From NCBI GenBank assembly GCA_003052455.1, contig QAPD01000015.1, positions 1 through 42,400 on the forward strand: 42,400 nucleotides of DNA, written 5' to 3'. Each line of letters opens with the position of its first letter. The stretch's first letter is position 1. The notes beneath the pieces are model-generated. The model was not told the DNA's origin, made no database searches, and worked only from the letters and a program-made list of their open reading frames with translations. Below are positions 32,630-40,604 of the stretch, piece by piece. The position numbers and the translations under genes are program-made. The stretch is from Sphaerisporangium cinnabarinum (lineage in GTDB: Bacteria > Actinomycetota > Actinomycetes > Actinomycetales > Cellulomonadaceae).

Positions 32630-32688
32630 TTCGCGCCGACCCTAGCAAGGACGGCGCCGGTGCGGGAGCCCTCGCCGCGGTGTGGGAA

Positions 32689-32706
32689 TATAGTTGTAGC
32701 GACAAC
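32689..32706 (+). promoter_or_regulatory. promoter -10 with overlapping GTTGT-N4-ACAAC operator
   Basis: TATAGT (32689-32694) is a strong -10 in this genome. It overlaps the palindrome GTTGTAGCGACAAC (32693-32706), which resembles MarR- or DUF24-type operators. A GGAGGAG ribosome binding site follows, six bases before the ATG at 32721. No regulator gene lies adjacent. Confidence 0.65.
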
Positions 32707-32720
32707 AAGTTGGAGGAGAC

Positions 32721-33647
32721 ATGACCACGAGCACCCCGGGCGCGCCGACCGACCGCCTCCTGTCCCCGTCCACGAGCATGGACGCCGTCACGCTGCGCGT
32801 GGGCGACCTCGAGCTCATGACCTCGTACTACACGGGCGCGTTCGCCCTCGCCCCGCTCGAGGAGCGGTCGCGCGGCGCCGAGGTGCACCGCGTGCTGGGC
32901 CGCGGGCGCACGCCCATGCTGCGCCTCGTGCACACCCCCGGGCTCCCGCCCGTCGACCCGCGCCAGGCCGGCCTCTTCCACACGGCCTTCCTGTTCGACG
33001 ACGGCCCGAGCCTCGCCGCGACCGTCTACCGCGCCGCGCAGGACCGCCGCGGCACGTTCGTCGGGTCGAGCGACCACCTCGTCAGCGAGGCGTTCTACTT
33101 CACCGACCCCGAGGGCAACGGCGTCGAGCTCTACACCGACCGCCCCCGCGAGACGTGGGTGCGCGAGCACGGCCAGATCCTCATGACGACGACGTTCCTC
33201 GACCCGAACGACTACCTGCGCACGCACCTCGACCAGGAGACGTTCGACGCCGGGCCCTCGCTCGCGGGCCGCGTCGGCCACGTGCATCTCCAGGTCGGCG
33301 ACGTCGCGACCGCCCACGCCTTCTACGTCGACGCCGTCGGCTTCGAGGCGACGCTCACCGGGTACAGCGGGGCGCTCTTCGCGTCCGCCGGCGGGTACCA
33401 CCACCACGTCGCGATGAACGTGTGGAACAGCGCGGGTGCCGGGCCCCGCGCCGCGAGCCTCGGGCTCGGCGACGTCGCCGTCACGGTGCCGGGCCGCGAG
33501 GACCTCGACGCGCTCGTCGCACGGCTCCGCGCGCGCGGGCTGGAGCACGCGGACGACGGCCGCTCCGTCGTCGTGCACGACCCGTGGGGCACGCGCGTGA
33601 CGCTGTCCGTGCCGGGCACGACGACCGAGGAGCTGCTCGCTCGCTGA
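32721..33647 (+). CDS. VOC family protein, extradiol (catechol-2,3-)dioxygenase type
   Basis: A 308-residue two-module vicinal-oxygen-chelate protein. Module 1 (about 14-135) has AVTLRVGDLELMTSYYTGAF, His in GLFHTAFLF and Glu in DPEGNGVELYTDRP. Module 2 (about 172-300) has GHVHLQVGDVATAHAFYVDAVGF and GGYHHHVAMNVWNS. The pattern follows CatE/MhqO-like ring-cleaving dioxygenases (Fe2+, His-His-Glu), which remove catechols or quinols. In module 2 the usual late Glu position reads HDPWGTRVTLSV, so that ligand is missing there. An operator-like palindrome over the -10 suggests induction by aromatic or quinone stress. Substrate unproven. Confidence 0.87.
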   Translation: MTTSTPGAPTDRLLSPSTSMDAVTLRVGDLELMTSYYTGAFALAPLEERSRGAEVHRVLGRGRTPMLRLVHTPGLPPVDPRQAGLFHTAFLFDDGPSLAATVYRAAQDRRGTFVGSSDHLVSEAFYFTDPEGNGVELYTDRPRETWVREHGQILMTTTFLDPNDYLRTHLDQETFDAGPSLAGRVGHVHLQVGDVATAHAFYVDAVGFEATLTGYSGALFASAGGYHHHVAMNVWNSAGAGPRAASLGLGDVAVTVPGREDLDALVARLRARGLEHADDGRSVVVHDPWGTRVTLSVPGTTTEELLAR

Positions 33648-33731
33648 GGCCCGCCGGCCCGGGCACGGAGAGCGCGCCCGGGACGCGAGGCGCACGATGG
33701 GAGGACCCGCCGAGCGCACCGAGGAGCGACC

Positions 33732-34127
33732 GTGTTCCGCAGCCTCTTCCCCGTCCTCACCGTGGCCGATCTCGACCGGTCGCTGGGCTTCTACCGCGAC
33801 CTGCTGCGCGGGACGGTCGAGTACGCCTTCCCCGACGACGGTCCGCCCGTCTACGTGAGCGTGCGCGTGGGCGGGTCACCGCTCGGGCTCGGGCAGGGCG
33901 ACCCGCCTCCGGCGGACACCCGCGTCGTGCTGTGGGTGTACGTCGACGACTGCGACCGCGCCGTCGAGCACCTGGCGACCGCGGGCGTGCCCGTCCTGGA
34001 GCCGCCCGCGGACCAACCGTGGGGCGAGCGCGTCGCGCGCGTGCAGGACCCGGACGGCACCGTCGTGATCCTCGGCCAGGAGGCCGCTCCCCCGGCCGAG
34101 CCGGAGGGCCCGACGGGGCTGTCCTAG
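33732..34127 (+). CDS. VOC family protein (glyoxalase/bleomycin-resistance-like)
   Basis: A 131-residue single VOC domain: LFPVLTVADLDRSLGFYRDLLRGTVEYAF at the start, VVLWVYVDDCDRAVEHLATAGVPVLEPPADQPWGERVARVQDPDGTVVILGQ near the end. The Trp-Gly-Glu-Arg block with DPDG is typical. A Pro/Glu tail of about 17 residues follows. Such proteins bind or convert small electrophiles or drugs; the actual substrate cannot be told. The GTG at 33732 has GAGGAG five bases upstream. It lies 84 bp behind the dioxygenase gene on the same strand and may be co-transcribed. Confidence 0.85.
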   Translation: MFRSLFPVLTVADLDRSLGFYRDLLRGTVEYAFPDDGPPVYVSVRVGGSPLGLGQGDPPPADTRVVLWVYVDDCDRAVEHLATAGVPVLEPPADQPWGERVARVQDPDGTVVILGQEAAPPAEPEGPTGLS

Positions 34128-34172
34128 CCCGCGGGCCCCAGACGCCGCGGAGCCGACCACCCGCCGGCGCGG

Positions 34173-34246
34173 TGCCCCCACCGGGACTCGAACCCGGAAC
34201 ACGCCGGGTTTAAGCCGGCCGCCTCTGCCAGTTGGGCCATGGGGGC
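34173..34246 (-). tRNA. tRNA with anticodon UAA (Leu, UUA), class I fold
   Basis: 74 bases form a full cloverleaf. Acceptor GCCCCCA/TGGGGGC; D-arm GCC/GGC with an 11-base loop containing CTGGCAGA; anticodon stem GCCGG/CCGGC with loop CTTAAAC (anticodon TAA); variable loop only GTGTT; T-arm CCGGG/CCCGG with loop TTCGAGT; discriminator A. CCA is not encoded. The anticodon reads UUA (Leu). Leu tRNAs normally carry a long class II variable arm; this one does not, although its D-arm and A73 are Leu-like. I saw no in-frame TTA codon among the genes of this window. Confidence 0.9.
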
Positions 34247-34321
34247 GCGGGCCGAATCTACCGCGCGCGCAGAGCTCCCCGAGCCGATCGGCACGGCGGC
34301 CGCTCGCGCGGGAGCCGGACG

Positions 34322-34361
34322 CGACGAGGGGCGAGCCGCACGCGCGGCTCGCCCCTCGTCG
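34322..34361. terminator. 18-bp perfect hairpin between NDH-2 and tRNA genes
   Basis: CGACGAGGGGCGAGCCGC (34322-34339) pairs with 34344-34361 around ACGC. It lies 38 bp past the NADH dehydrogenase stop (minus strand) and upstream of the tRNA gene. Confidence 0.8.
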
Positions 34362-34398
34362 TCGGGCACGACGGCCGGGCCAGTGCCCGGCCGCGGCC

Positions 34399-35889
34399 TC
34401 AGGAGGCCTTCGCCGCCGGCGTCCGGTCGTCGGCGTCGACGGTGCCTGCACCGGACTCCGCCGCGGCCGCCGAGCCCTGCGCGGTCTGCTTGACCGGGTC
34501 GCCGTCCTTCTTGGGCGGGACGGACGCGGCGCGGAACTCCGCGCGCGGGTCGTGCAGCGAGCCGAGCGACACGAGCTCGCGGCCCATGAGGAACTGGCCG
34601 ATCCAGCCGATGAAGATGCGGATCTTGCGGTTGCCCGTCGGCATCGCCATGACGTGGTAGCTGCGGTGCATGAGCCACGCGAGCGTCCCGCGGAGCTTGA
34701 ACACGCCGAACAGCTCCGCGACGCCCTTGTACAGACCGAGCGACGCGACCGTACCGACGCTCTTGTGGCGGTACTCGACCGGTGGCTCGCTGTGCAGCTC
34801 GAGCGCGAGGTTGTCGGCGAGGCGCGTGGCCTCGCGGATGGCGTGCTGCGCGTTCGGCGGGCAGAACTTGCCCGGGTTCAGCACGTCCGGGACGGCGGCG
34901 CAGTCGCCCGCGGCCCACGCGTTCGGCACGACGTTGCCGTCGGCGTCCGCGACCTGGAGCGTCGGCAGCACGGTGATGCGGCCCAGCTTGTCGACCGGGA
35001 GGTCGGACGACTCCTTGAGGACCGGGTTCGCCTTGACGCCCGCGGTCCACACGATCGTGTCGGAGTCGAACTCGACCCCGGTCGAGGTGACGACGTGGCC
35101 GTCCACGCACGACGACAGGAACGTGCTGAGGTGGAACTCGATGCCGCGCTTCTTCAGCTCGTCGAGCGCGTACTGCGCCATGGGCTCGCTGAGCTCGGGC
35201 AGGATGCGGCCCGCGCCCTCGATCATGACGAAGCGGAGGTCCTTCTCCTCGATCGTCGCGTAGTTGCGCGTCGCGTAGCGGGCCATGTCCTCGATCTCGG
35301 CCAGCGCCTCGATGCCCGCGAACCCGCCGCCGACGAACGTGAACGTGAGCATGCGGCGACGCAGCTTCTCGTCCCACGTGGACGACGCGACGTCCATGCG
35401 GTTGAGCACGTGGTTGCGGACCGCGATGGCCTCCTCCACGTTCTTGAAGCCGATCGCGTTCTCCGCCAGGCCCGGGATGGGCAGCGTGCGCGACACGGAG
35501 CCGAGGCCGACGATCAGATGGTCGTACGTGACCGAGTAGTCGTCGCCCTCCTCCGGGTGGATCGTCACGCGGCGGTCGGTGTGGTCGATCGCGACGACCT
35601 TGCCCTGGAGCACGTCGACGCCCTTGAGCGCACGGCGGTGCGGCGCGACGACGTCGCGGCCGTCGATCGAGCCCGCGGCCGCCTCGGGGAGGAAGGGCGC
35701 GTACGTCATGTACGGGCGCGGGTCGACGACGACGATCGCCGCCTCGCGGCGACCGAGCTTCTTGCGCAGTCGGCGCGCGGCGTACAGACCCACCGAGCCG
35801 CCGCCGAGGACGACGACGCGGGGCACCTTGCGGGGCCGCGGCGAAGCGGTCTGGGCACGGCTGACCGAGGTCAGGTCATTCTGAGGCAT
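34399..35889 (-). CDS. ndh: type II NADH dehydrogenase (NDH-2)
   Basis: A 496-residue FAD-dependent NADH:quinone oxidoreductase. The FAD-binding Rossmann motif is VVVLGGGSVGLYAARRL (about 25-41), the NADH-binding one TFTFVGGGFAGIEALAEIED (about 183-202), with AAGDCAAVPD for FAD and PPNAQHAIREATRLADNL near the quinone site. The amphipathic GNRKIRIFIGWIGQFLMGREL near the C-terminus is the usual membrane-anchoring helix; it pumps no protons. The last 55 residues are an acidic/Ala-rich extension. The ATG at 35889 is preceded by TACTCT at six bases, indicating a leaderless mRNA. It stands alone, not with other respiratory genes. Confidence 0.92.
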   Translation of the reverse strand: MPQNDLTSVSRAQTASPRPRKVPRVVVLGGGSVGLYAARRLRKKLGRREAAIVVVDPRPYMTYAPFLPEAAAGSIDGRDVVAPHRRALKGVDVLQGKVVAIDHTDRRVTIHPEEGDDYSVTYDHLIVGLGSVSRTLPIPGLAENAIGFKNVEEAIAVRNHVLNRMDVASSTWDEKLRRRMLTFTFVGGGFAGIEALAEIEDMARYATRNYATIEEKDLRFVMIEGAGRILPELSEPMAQYALDELKKRGIEFHLSTFLSSCVDGHVVTSTGVEFDSDTIVWTAGVKANPVLKESSDLPVDKLGRITVLPTLQVADADGNVVPNAWAAGDCAAVPDVLNPGKFCPPNAQHAIREATRLADNLALELHSEPPVEYRHKSVGTVASLGLYKGVAELFGVFKLRGTLAWLMHRSYHVMAMPTGNRKIRIFIGWIGQFLMGRELVSLGSLHDPRAEFRAASVPPKKDGDPVKQTAQGSAAAAESGAGTVDADDRTPAAKAS

Positions 35890-35895
35890 GGTTCC

Positions 35896-35901
35896 AGAGT
35901 A
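35896..35901 (-). promoter_or_regulatory. -10 box TACTCT, leaderless start of ndh
   Basis: On the minus strand TACTCT, six bases (GGAACC), then ATG at 35889. An AT-richer GGTAA just upstream supports a promoter here. Confidence 0.55.
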
Positions 35902-36028
35902 TTACCGGTTGCGGCACAGGCGAGCCGGAGCGTCCGCCAGACGGGCGTGACGCGCCCCACGCTGCGCGGACGGACGGGGGCAGAGGCGGGCACACGCGGG
36001 CACAGGCGACATTCCGCGTGGCCCGGGA

Positions 36029-36071
36029 CCGGGGTGGTGCGCCGCCGTCCGCCGTCGGCGCACCACCCCGG
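36029..36071 (-). terminator. terminator hairpin of the PadR-HAAS operon
   Basis: CCGGGGTGGTGCGCCG (36029-36044) and its complement (36056-36071) form a 16-bp perfect stem with an 11-base loop, ten bases past the stop of the membrane protein gene. Confidence 0.8.
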
Positions 36072-36080
36072 GCCTGCTGA

Positions 36081-37511
36081 TCAGCCGATCGCGCCGACGA
36101 CGGGCGTCGGGCCGGTCGGCGCGGGCGGCACTCCGCCCGCGGGCGGGGTCGCGGGCTCCTGCGACGGCGCGGGGTCGGTCGCCTCGCCCTCCGGCGTCTC
36201 GTCGGCCGGCGCCTCGCCCGTACCGCCCGTGCCCGACGACGTCTCCCCCGCCCCCACGCTCGACGGCACCGCGGTCGGTGCCTGGAGGAACGGCCACGGC
36301 ATGTCGCGCGTGCGCGTCCCCGTCGCCGGGACGGGGCGGCCGTCGCCCTCGCGGTACTCGACGTCCTCCTCGGCGACCGCGCGCAGCGGGTAGACGTTCC
36401 ACCGCTCGCGCCCGTCCGTCGCCAGGGCGGGCTGGAAGTACCACGTGCCCTCGACGTCCGGCACCGCCCACGGCCCGGAGGCACCCTCCTCGGTGACCGT
36501 GCGGACCTGGCGGCCGCGGTCGTCGAAGACCTGGACGTCGCGGAGCGGCTCGCCCGCCGCGTCGTAGACGAAGAGGTTGGACACCTGCGCACCGTCGACC
36601 CACACGCCCGCCGTGCCCGGGGAGTCGCCGCTCCCGAACGACACGCTGCTCACGAGGCCGCTGCTCGCGTCGCTCCGGCCCTGCTCGTAGCCGCGGTCCC
36701 ACGCGTACGGGCTCGACGCGCTCGCCGAGGCGGCGACGAGGACGGCGGGCACGGCCGCGACGGCCGCGGCGACGGACAGCGGGCGGCCGACCTTCCGCAG
36801 CCCGCGCGTGGGGAGCCAGCGGCCCCTGCCCCACTGCACGCTCACGACGACCGCGAGCAGCACGACGACGCGCGCCGACAGGTCCGGCGGGAGCACGGCC
36901 ACCGGGTACCCCGCGACCAGGGCGAGCAGGAGCGTCGCCACGACCCAGCCGCGCAGGATCCACCACGCGGGCGTGAGGGCGCGCAGGAACTCCGTCGTCG
37001 AGGCCCACTGCGGCGACGAGGTGACGGGCTGCCACCCCGCGCGCCAGTCGGCCGCGAGCGACGCGCCGAGCGCGCGCACCCGGCGGCGCACCCCGGGCCG
37101 TGGGCCCCGGGTGCCGTCCGGGGCGACGGCGGGAGGGAGACCGGCGGCGGCGCGCAGCTCCGCGGCGTACTCGGCGGGCGGACCGAAGAACGCGACGAGA
37201 TCGAGGCCGATGTCGTCGAGCGCCTCCGGGGCGCCCGTGCCGACCGCGCCGTCGGGACCGCCGCCCGGAGCGCCGTCGGGACCGTCGACAGCGGGTGCCG
37301 ACCCTGTCGTGCGGCGCGGGAGCGCCCCGGGCGCGTCGACGACCGCCTCGGCGAGGTCGGCCTCGAGCCCGTCGGCGAGCTCCTCGACCTGGTCCGGCCG
37401 CAGGTCGGCGAGGTGCGCGCGCACCTGCTGGGCGTAGGCGTGGACGTGCCCGTAGAAGGCCCGTCCGACGGGCGCGCCGGCGGGCGGCTGCGCGGGGGTC
37501 GTCGTGCTCAT
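36081..37511 (-). CDS. HAAS-domain membrane protein paired with PadR
   Basis: A 476-residue protein. The N-terminal helical part AFYGHVHAYAQQVRAHLADLRPDQVEELADGLEADLAEAV (about 18-58) and VAFFGPPAEYAAELRAAAGL (about 106-125) match the HAAS/DUF1700 signalling domain that co-occurs with PadR. A Gly/Pro-rich loop separates the two halves. Four hydrophobic segments follow at about 180-270. The part after about 275 (SPYAWDRGYEQG, FVYDAAGEPLRDVQVFDDRGRQVRTVTEEG, WYFQPALATDGRERWNVYPL) is an extracytoplasmic beta-rich domain that ends in a Pro/Glu/Thr-rich tail. It starts within the PadR stop (TGATG). It probably couples an envelope signal to the PadR regulator; that role is inference. Confidence 0.82.
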   Translation of the reverse strand: MSTTTPAQPPAGAPVGRAFYGHVHAYAQQVRAHLADLRPDQVEELADGLEADLAEAVVDAPGALPRRTTGSAPAVDGPDGAPGGGPDGAVGTGAPEALDDIGLDLVAFFGPPAEYAAELRAAAGLPPAVAPDGTRGPRPGVRRRVRALGASLAADWRAGWQPVTSSPQWASTTEFLRALTPAWWILRGWVVATLLLALVAGYPVAVLPPDLSARVVVLLAVVVSVQWGRGRWLPTRGLRKVGRPLSVAAAVAAVPAVLVAASASASSPYAWDRGYEQGRSDASSGLVSSVSFGSGDSPGTAGVWVDGAQVSNLFVYDAAGEPLRDVQVFDDRGRQVRTVTEEGASGPWAVPDVEGTWYFQPALATDGRERWNVYPLRAVAEEDVEYREGDGRPVPATGTRTRDMPWPFLQAPTAVPSSVGAGETSSGTGGTGEAPADETPEGEATDPAPSQEPATPPAGGVPPAPTGPTPVVGAIG

Positions 37512-37843
37512 CAGGCGGCCACCTCTCCGGTCCGCAGCAGCGCGGACACGGTGCCCGCGAACGTCTGCCACTCCTTGCGGTGCAGGTCGAGCATGGCCCG
37601 GCCCTGCGGGTTGATCCCGTAGTACTTGCGGTGCGGCCCGGCGTCGGACGGCACGACGTAGGTGGTCAGCGCCCCGCCCGCGTACAGGCGCCGCAGCGTC
37701 CCGTACACGGACGCGTCCCCCACGTCCTCGAGCCCCGCCGCGCGCAGGCGTCGCACGACGTCGTACCCGTACCCGTCCTCGGCCTCGACCGCGGCGAGCA
37801 CCGCCGCGTCGAGCACCCCCTTGAGCAGCTGCGTGGTGTCCAT
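37511..37843 (-). CDS. PadR family transcriptional regulator
   Basis: A 110-residue PadR winged-helix protein: LLKGVLDAAVLAAVEAEDGYGYDVVRRLRAAGLEDVGDASVYGTLRRLYAGGALTTYVVPSDAGPHRKYYGINPQGRAML (about 5-85), with the family signature YGYDVVRRL and the GPHRKYY wing. It is a short form with one C-terminal helix. The ATG at 37843 follows GGAGGG by about five bases. It is translationally coupled to the HAAS-domain membrane protein, the usual PadR-HAAS arrangement, and it probably regulates its own operon and envelope genes. Confidence 0.92.
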   Translation of the reverse strand: MDTTQLLKGVLDAAVLAAVEAEDGYGYDVVRRLRAAGLEDVGDASVYGTLRRLYAGGALTTYVVPSDAGPHRKYYGINPQGRAMLDLHRKEWQTFAGTVSALLRTGEVAA

Positions 37844-38056
37844 CCGTCCCTCCGTCGGGCGTGGCCCCGGTCCGTCCCGGTGCTCGGCCACCGGGATCAC
37901 GGGATGCACACTACCGCGCGATGCGCAGTACCGCGCACACGACACGCTCCTCCCCCGGAGACGCCCGAGCCCGGGTCGCGGGCGCCCGGCGGTCCGGGTG
38001 CGGCACGACGCCGGGCTCGGCGGTCGGGCGGGGAGAGCGGGCCGGGTGTCCGCAGG

Positions 38057-39091
38057 TCAGGCGAGCGACCAGGCGATCCCGTCGAGGATGTCGTGCTCGC
38101 TCGTCACGACCTCGGTGAGCGACCCGCCCGCGGCGGCGACGTCGTCGCGCACGCGGCGCACGACCTCCGACCACACGAGCGCGCCCGCGCCGATGACGTC
38201 GACGCGCCCGGGGTGCATGAACCCCAGGGCGGTGCGCTCGGCGCGCGTGCGGTGCAGCAGGTCGTCGCACGCCGCGAGCACGGTGTCGACGGGCAGGACG
38301 GACCCGTTGATGCGGTCGCGGTCGTACCGCGCGAGGCCGAGCGCGTGGGCCGTGACCGTCGTGACGGACCCGGCGAGGCCGACGAGCGTCGCCGCCTGCC
38401 CGAGCGGGACCACGCGGGCCGCGTCGTCGAGCGCAGCCCGCACGTCCGCACGGGCCGCTGCCTCCTCCGCGGGGGTCGGCGGGTCGGAGCGCAGGTGCCG
38501 CTCCGTCATGCGCACGCACCCCACGTCCATCGAGTACGCGGCGTCGGGCGTCGTCGTGCCGAGCACGAGCTCCGTCGAGCCGCCGCCGAGGTCCACCACG
38601 ACGTAGGGGCCTGGGCGCACGGCCGCGACGGTCGACGTCGCCCCGCGGAACGACAGCGCGGCCTCCTCCTCGCCCGAGACGACCTCGGGCTCGACGCCGA
38701 GCGCGTCGAGGACGCCCGCGACGAACTCGTCACGGTTCTCGGCGTCCCGCGTGGCCGACGTCGCCACGAAGCGCGTCCGCGTCGCGCCCAGGTCGTCGAT
38801 CACCTGCGCGTAGCGGCGCGCGGCGTCGAGCGTCCGCGCGAGCGCCTCGGGGGCGAGCCGCCCCGTGCGGTCGACGCCCTGGCCGAGCCGGACGACCTCC
38901 ATGCGGCGGTCCATGTCGACGAGCGTCCCGGCCTGCGGGTCGACGTCGGCGACGAGGAGGCGGATCGAGTTGGTGCCGCAGTCGATCGCCGCCACGCGCG
39001 ACGCGCCGGGCGGGACGGGGGCGGGCGAGGTGGCCGGCGCGGCGGTCGCGCCCGGGTCCCGGGTGAGCGGAGAGGTGGAGCCTGAGGTCAT
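38057..39091 (-). CDS. ppx: Ppx/GppA family exopolyphosphatase
   Basis: A 344-residue member of the ASKHA superfamily. The phosphate-1 loop is AAIDCGTNSIRLLVAD (about 34-49), with a catalytic Glu region EVVSGEEEAALSF (about 137-149) and phosphate-2 VVDLGGGSTELVLG (about 169-182); SMDVGCVRMTERHL follows. It degrades polyphosphate and/or (p)ppGpp from the end. The length of about 310-340 without the C-terminal HD-like domain is the short actinobacterial type. The first 31 residues are Thr/Pro/Ala-rich; a shorter start near VAAIDCG is possible. It follows the DUF501 gene by 21 bp, part of the conserved eno-ftsB-DUF501-ppx order. Confidence 0.92.
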   Translation of the reverse strand: MTSGSTSPLTRDPGATAAPATSPAPVPPGASRVAAIDCGTNSIRLLVADVDPQAGTLVDMDRRMEVVRLGQGVDRTGRLAPEALARTLDAARRYAQVIDDLGATRTRFVATSATRDAENRDEFVAGVLDALGVEPEVVSGEEEAALSFRGATSTVAAVRPGPYVVVDLGGGSTELVLGTTTPDAAYSMDVGCVRMTERHLRSDPPTPAEEAAARADVRAALDDAARVVPLGQAATLVGLAGSVTTVTAHALGLARYDRDRINGSVLPVDTVLAACDDLLHRTRAERTALGFMHPGRVDVIGAGALVWSEVVRRVRDDVAAAGGSLTEVVTSEHDILDGIAWSLA

Positions 39092-39112
39092 GCGTCCAAG
39101 CGTGCCACGCGG

Positions 39113-39640
39113 TCAGCAGGTGCAGCGGTCGGGGCGCCACACGTCGCGCACGCGCTCGAGCGCCTCGTCGCCCAGCGGGTTGACACCCGGGCCGGCCGCG
39201 AGCGCGTGACCCACGAGCACGTGCAGGCACTTCACGCGCGTGGGCATCCCGCCCGCCGAGATGCCGTCGATCTCCTCGACGTGGCCGAGCGCCTCGCGCT
39301 GCGCGAGGTAGTGCTCGTGCGCGCGCCGGTAGGCGGCGGCGAGCTCCTCGTCCTCGGTGAGCCGCTCCGACATCTCCTTCATGACGCCGTTCGCCTCGAG
39401 GGTCGAGGCGGCCGCGACCGCGCCCGGGCTCGTGAGGTAGAACGTCGTGGGGAACGGCGTGCCGTTCTCGAGCCGCGGCGCCGTACGGACGACGAGCGGC
39501 CGCCCGCACGCGCACCGCGCGGCGATGCCGACGACGCCGCGCGGCGTGCGCCCGAGCTGCTCCGCGAGCGTCTCGAGGTCACGCTCGGTGACGACGGCGT
39601 CCGGGTCGTCGGCGGGGATGGCCAGGCGGGCGTCGGGCAC
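39113..39640 (-). CDS. DUF501 family protein
   Basis: A 175-residue protein of the actinobacterial DUF501 family: LAEQLGRTPRGVVGIAARCACGRPLVVRTAPRLENGTPFPTTFYLTSP (about 26-75), then VKCLHVLVGHALAAGPGVNPLGDEALERV and a C-terminal RPDRCTC. A Cys-Ala-Cys and the final Cys-Thr-Cys could bind metal together with the central Cys and His; this is speculative. The GTG at 39640 has AAGGAAG six bases upstream; an alternative GTG at 39685 overlapping the ftsB stop would add 15 residues. Function unknown, but it sits firmly between ftsB and ppx in related genomes. Confidence 0.88.
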   Translation of the reverse strand: MPDARLAIPADDPDAVVTERDLETLAEQLGRTPRGVVGIAARCACGRPLVVRTAPRLENGTPFPTTFYLTSPGAVAAASTLEANGVMKEMSERLTEDEELAAAYRRAHEHYLAQREALGHVEEIDGISAGGMPTRVKCLHVLVGHALAAGPGVNPLGDEALERVRDVWRPDRCTC

Positions 39641-39681
39641 AGGACTTCCTTCGGGTCGGTCGACGGCGTCGGGGCGACGCC

Positions 39682-40503
39682 TCACCCATTCTCCCCGCTC
39701 GGCGGCGCGTCCTCGTCGCCGGCCGGGTCCTCGCCCGCGGGCGGGGTCCCGTCCGACGTCCCCGCGTCCTCACCGGCGGCCGGGCGCGGCCCGCCCGCGA
39801 CCTGCACCGACTCCCAGATGGCCTCGTACCAGGGCGTGCCCTCCGCATACCCCTGGACGGGGCCGTCCGTGATCGTCCGTCCGGTCTGCGGGTCGGTGTC
39901 GTCGACCACCGTCTCCGGGTCGAGCACGCGCCACGGCCGCTCCCCCGGCATGACGAAGTTGAGACGGTCCCGCGCCTCGCGCTCGACGTACGCCTGGTCG
40001 TCCCAGCGGGCCAGCTCGGCCTCGAGCTCGGTGTGCTCGGCCTGGGCCTGCTCGAGGCCGGCGCGCAGCTCGCGCAGCTCCCCCGTCTGGTTGACGTACG
40101 CGCGCAAGGTCGGCAGCAGGAGCACCGCGGCGAGGAGCACGACGACGGACAGGACCAGGGTCCGGACGGTCACCACCTCGGGCAGGAGGAACCCGTAGCG
40201 GCTCCGGCGCCGGTCCTCCGGCGCGGGGCCGGCGGCGCGGCGCGTCGACGTCGGCCTGCTCGGCCGCGCGGCGGGGCGGCGGACGCCGGACGACGACGCG
40301 GTCCGGGCGGTCGACCCGCCGGCCGCGGGCTTGGCCGAGGAGCCTGACGTCGTCCGCGGGGCGCCCGGGGACGACGCGCGCGGGCTCGCGGACCCGGACG
40401 ACGTGGAACGCTTCGTGGGCTTCGTCCCGGACGTGCCGCGCGCGGGCCCGGAGCCCGGCCGCGCGGGGGCACCGGGGCGCGGAGGACGACGCGAGGACGG
40501 CAT
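39682..40503 (-). CDS. FtsB/DivIC family septum formation initiator
   Basis: A 273-residue bitopic membrane protein. Residues 1-100 are a basic, Ser/Pro/Arg/Thr-rich cytosolic region, much longer than in E. coli FtsB. One membrane segment is at about 113-133, followed by a coiled coil (138-168, ELRELRAGLEQAQAEHTELEAELARW) and the family motif YVEREARDRLNFVMPGE (172-188). The last 45 residues are acidic/Pro-rich. FtsB links divisome proteins FtsL/FtsQ and helps activate septal wall synthesis. The ATG at 40503 is chosen over an in-frame upstream start at 40545; CACAAT six bases before it is a weak -10. It lies downstream of eno as in most actinobacteria. Confidence 0.9.
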   Translation of the reverse strand: MPSSRRPPRPGAPARPGSGPARGTSGTKPTKRSTSSGSASPRASSPGAPRTTSGSSAKPAAGGSTARTASSSGVRRPAARPSRPTSTRRAAGPAPEDRRRSRYGFLLPEVVTVRTLVLSVVVLLAAVLLLPTLRAYVNQTGELRELRAGLEQAQAEHTELEAELARWDDQAYVEREARDRLNFVMPGERPWRVLDPETVVDDTDPQTGRTITDGPVQGYAEGTPWYEAIWESVQVAGGPRPAAGEDAGTSDGTPPAGEDPAGDEDAPPSGENG

Positions 40504-40604
40504 GCCCCGATTGTGCTGCCGCGAGACGCGGCACGCCGGGAGCACGCGCGGTGCGCCCGCGAACGTGAGGCGATCGACACGACTTCTTCACCCGCCCGGA
40601 CGCG

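Noticed and set aside
37965-38020. CCGAGCCCGG/CCGGGCTCGG as a ppx terminator
   Set aside because: The arms are only 10 bp and 36 bases apart in very GC-rich DNA, so chance pairing is likely; not listed as a feature.
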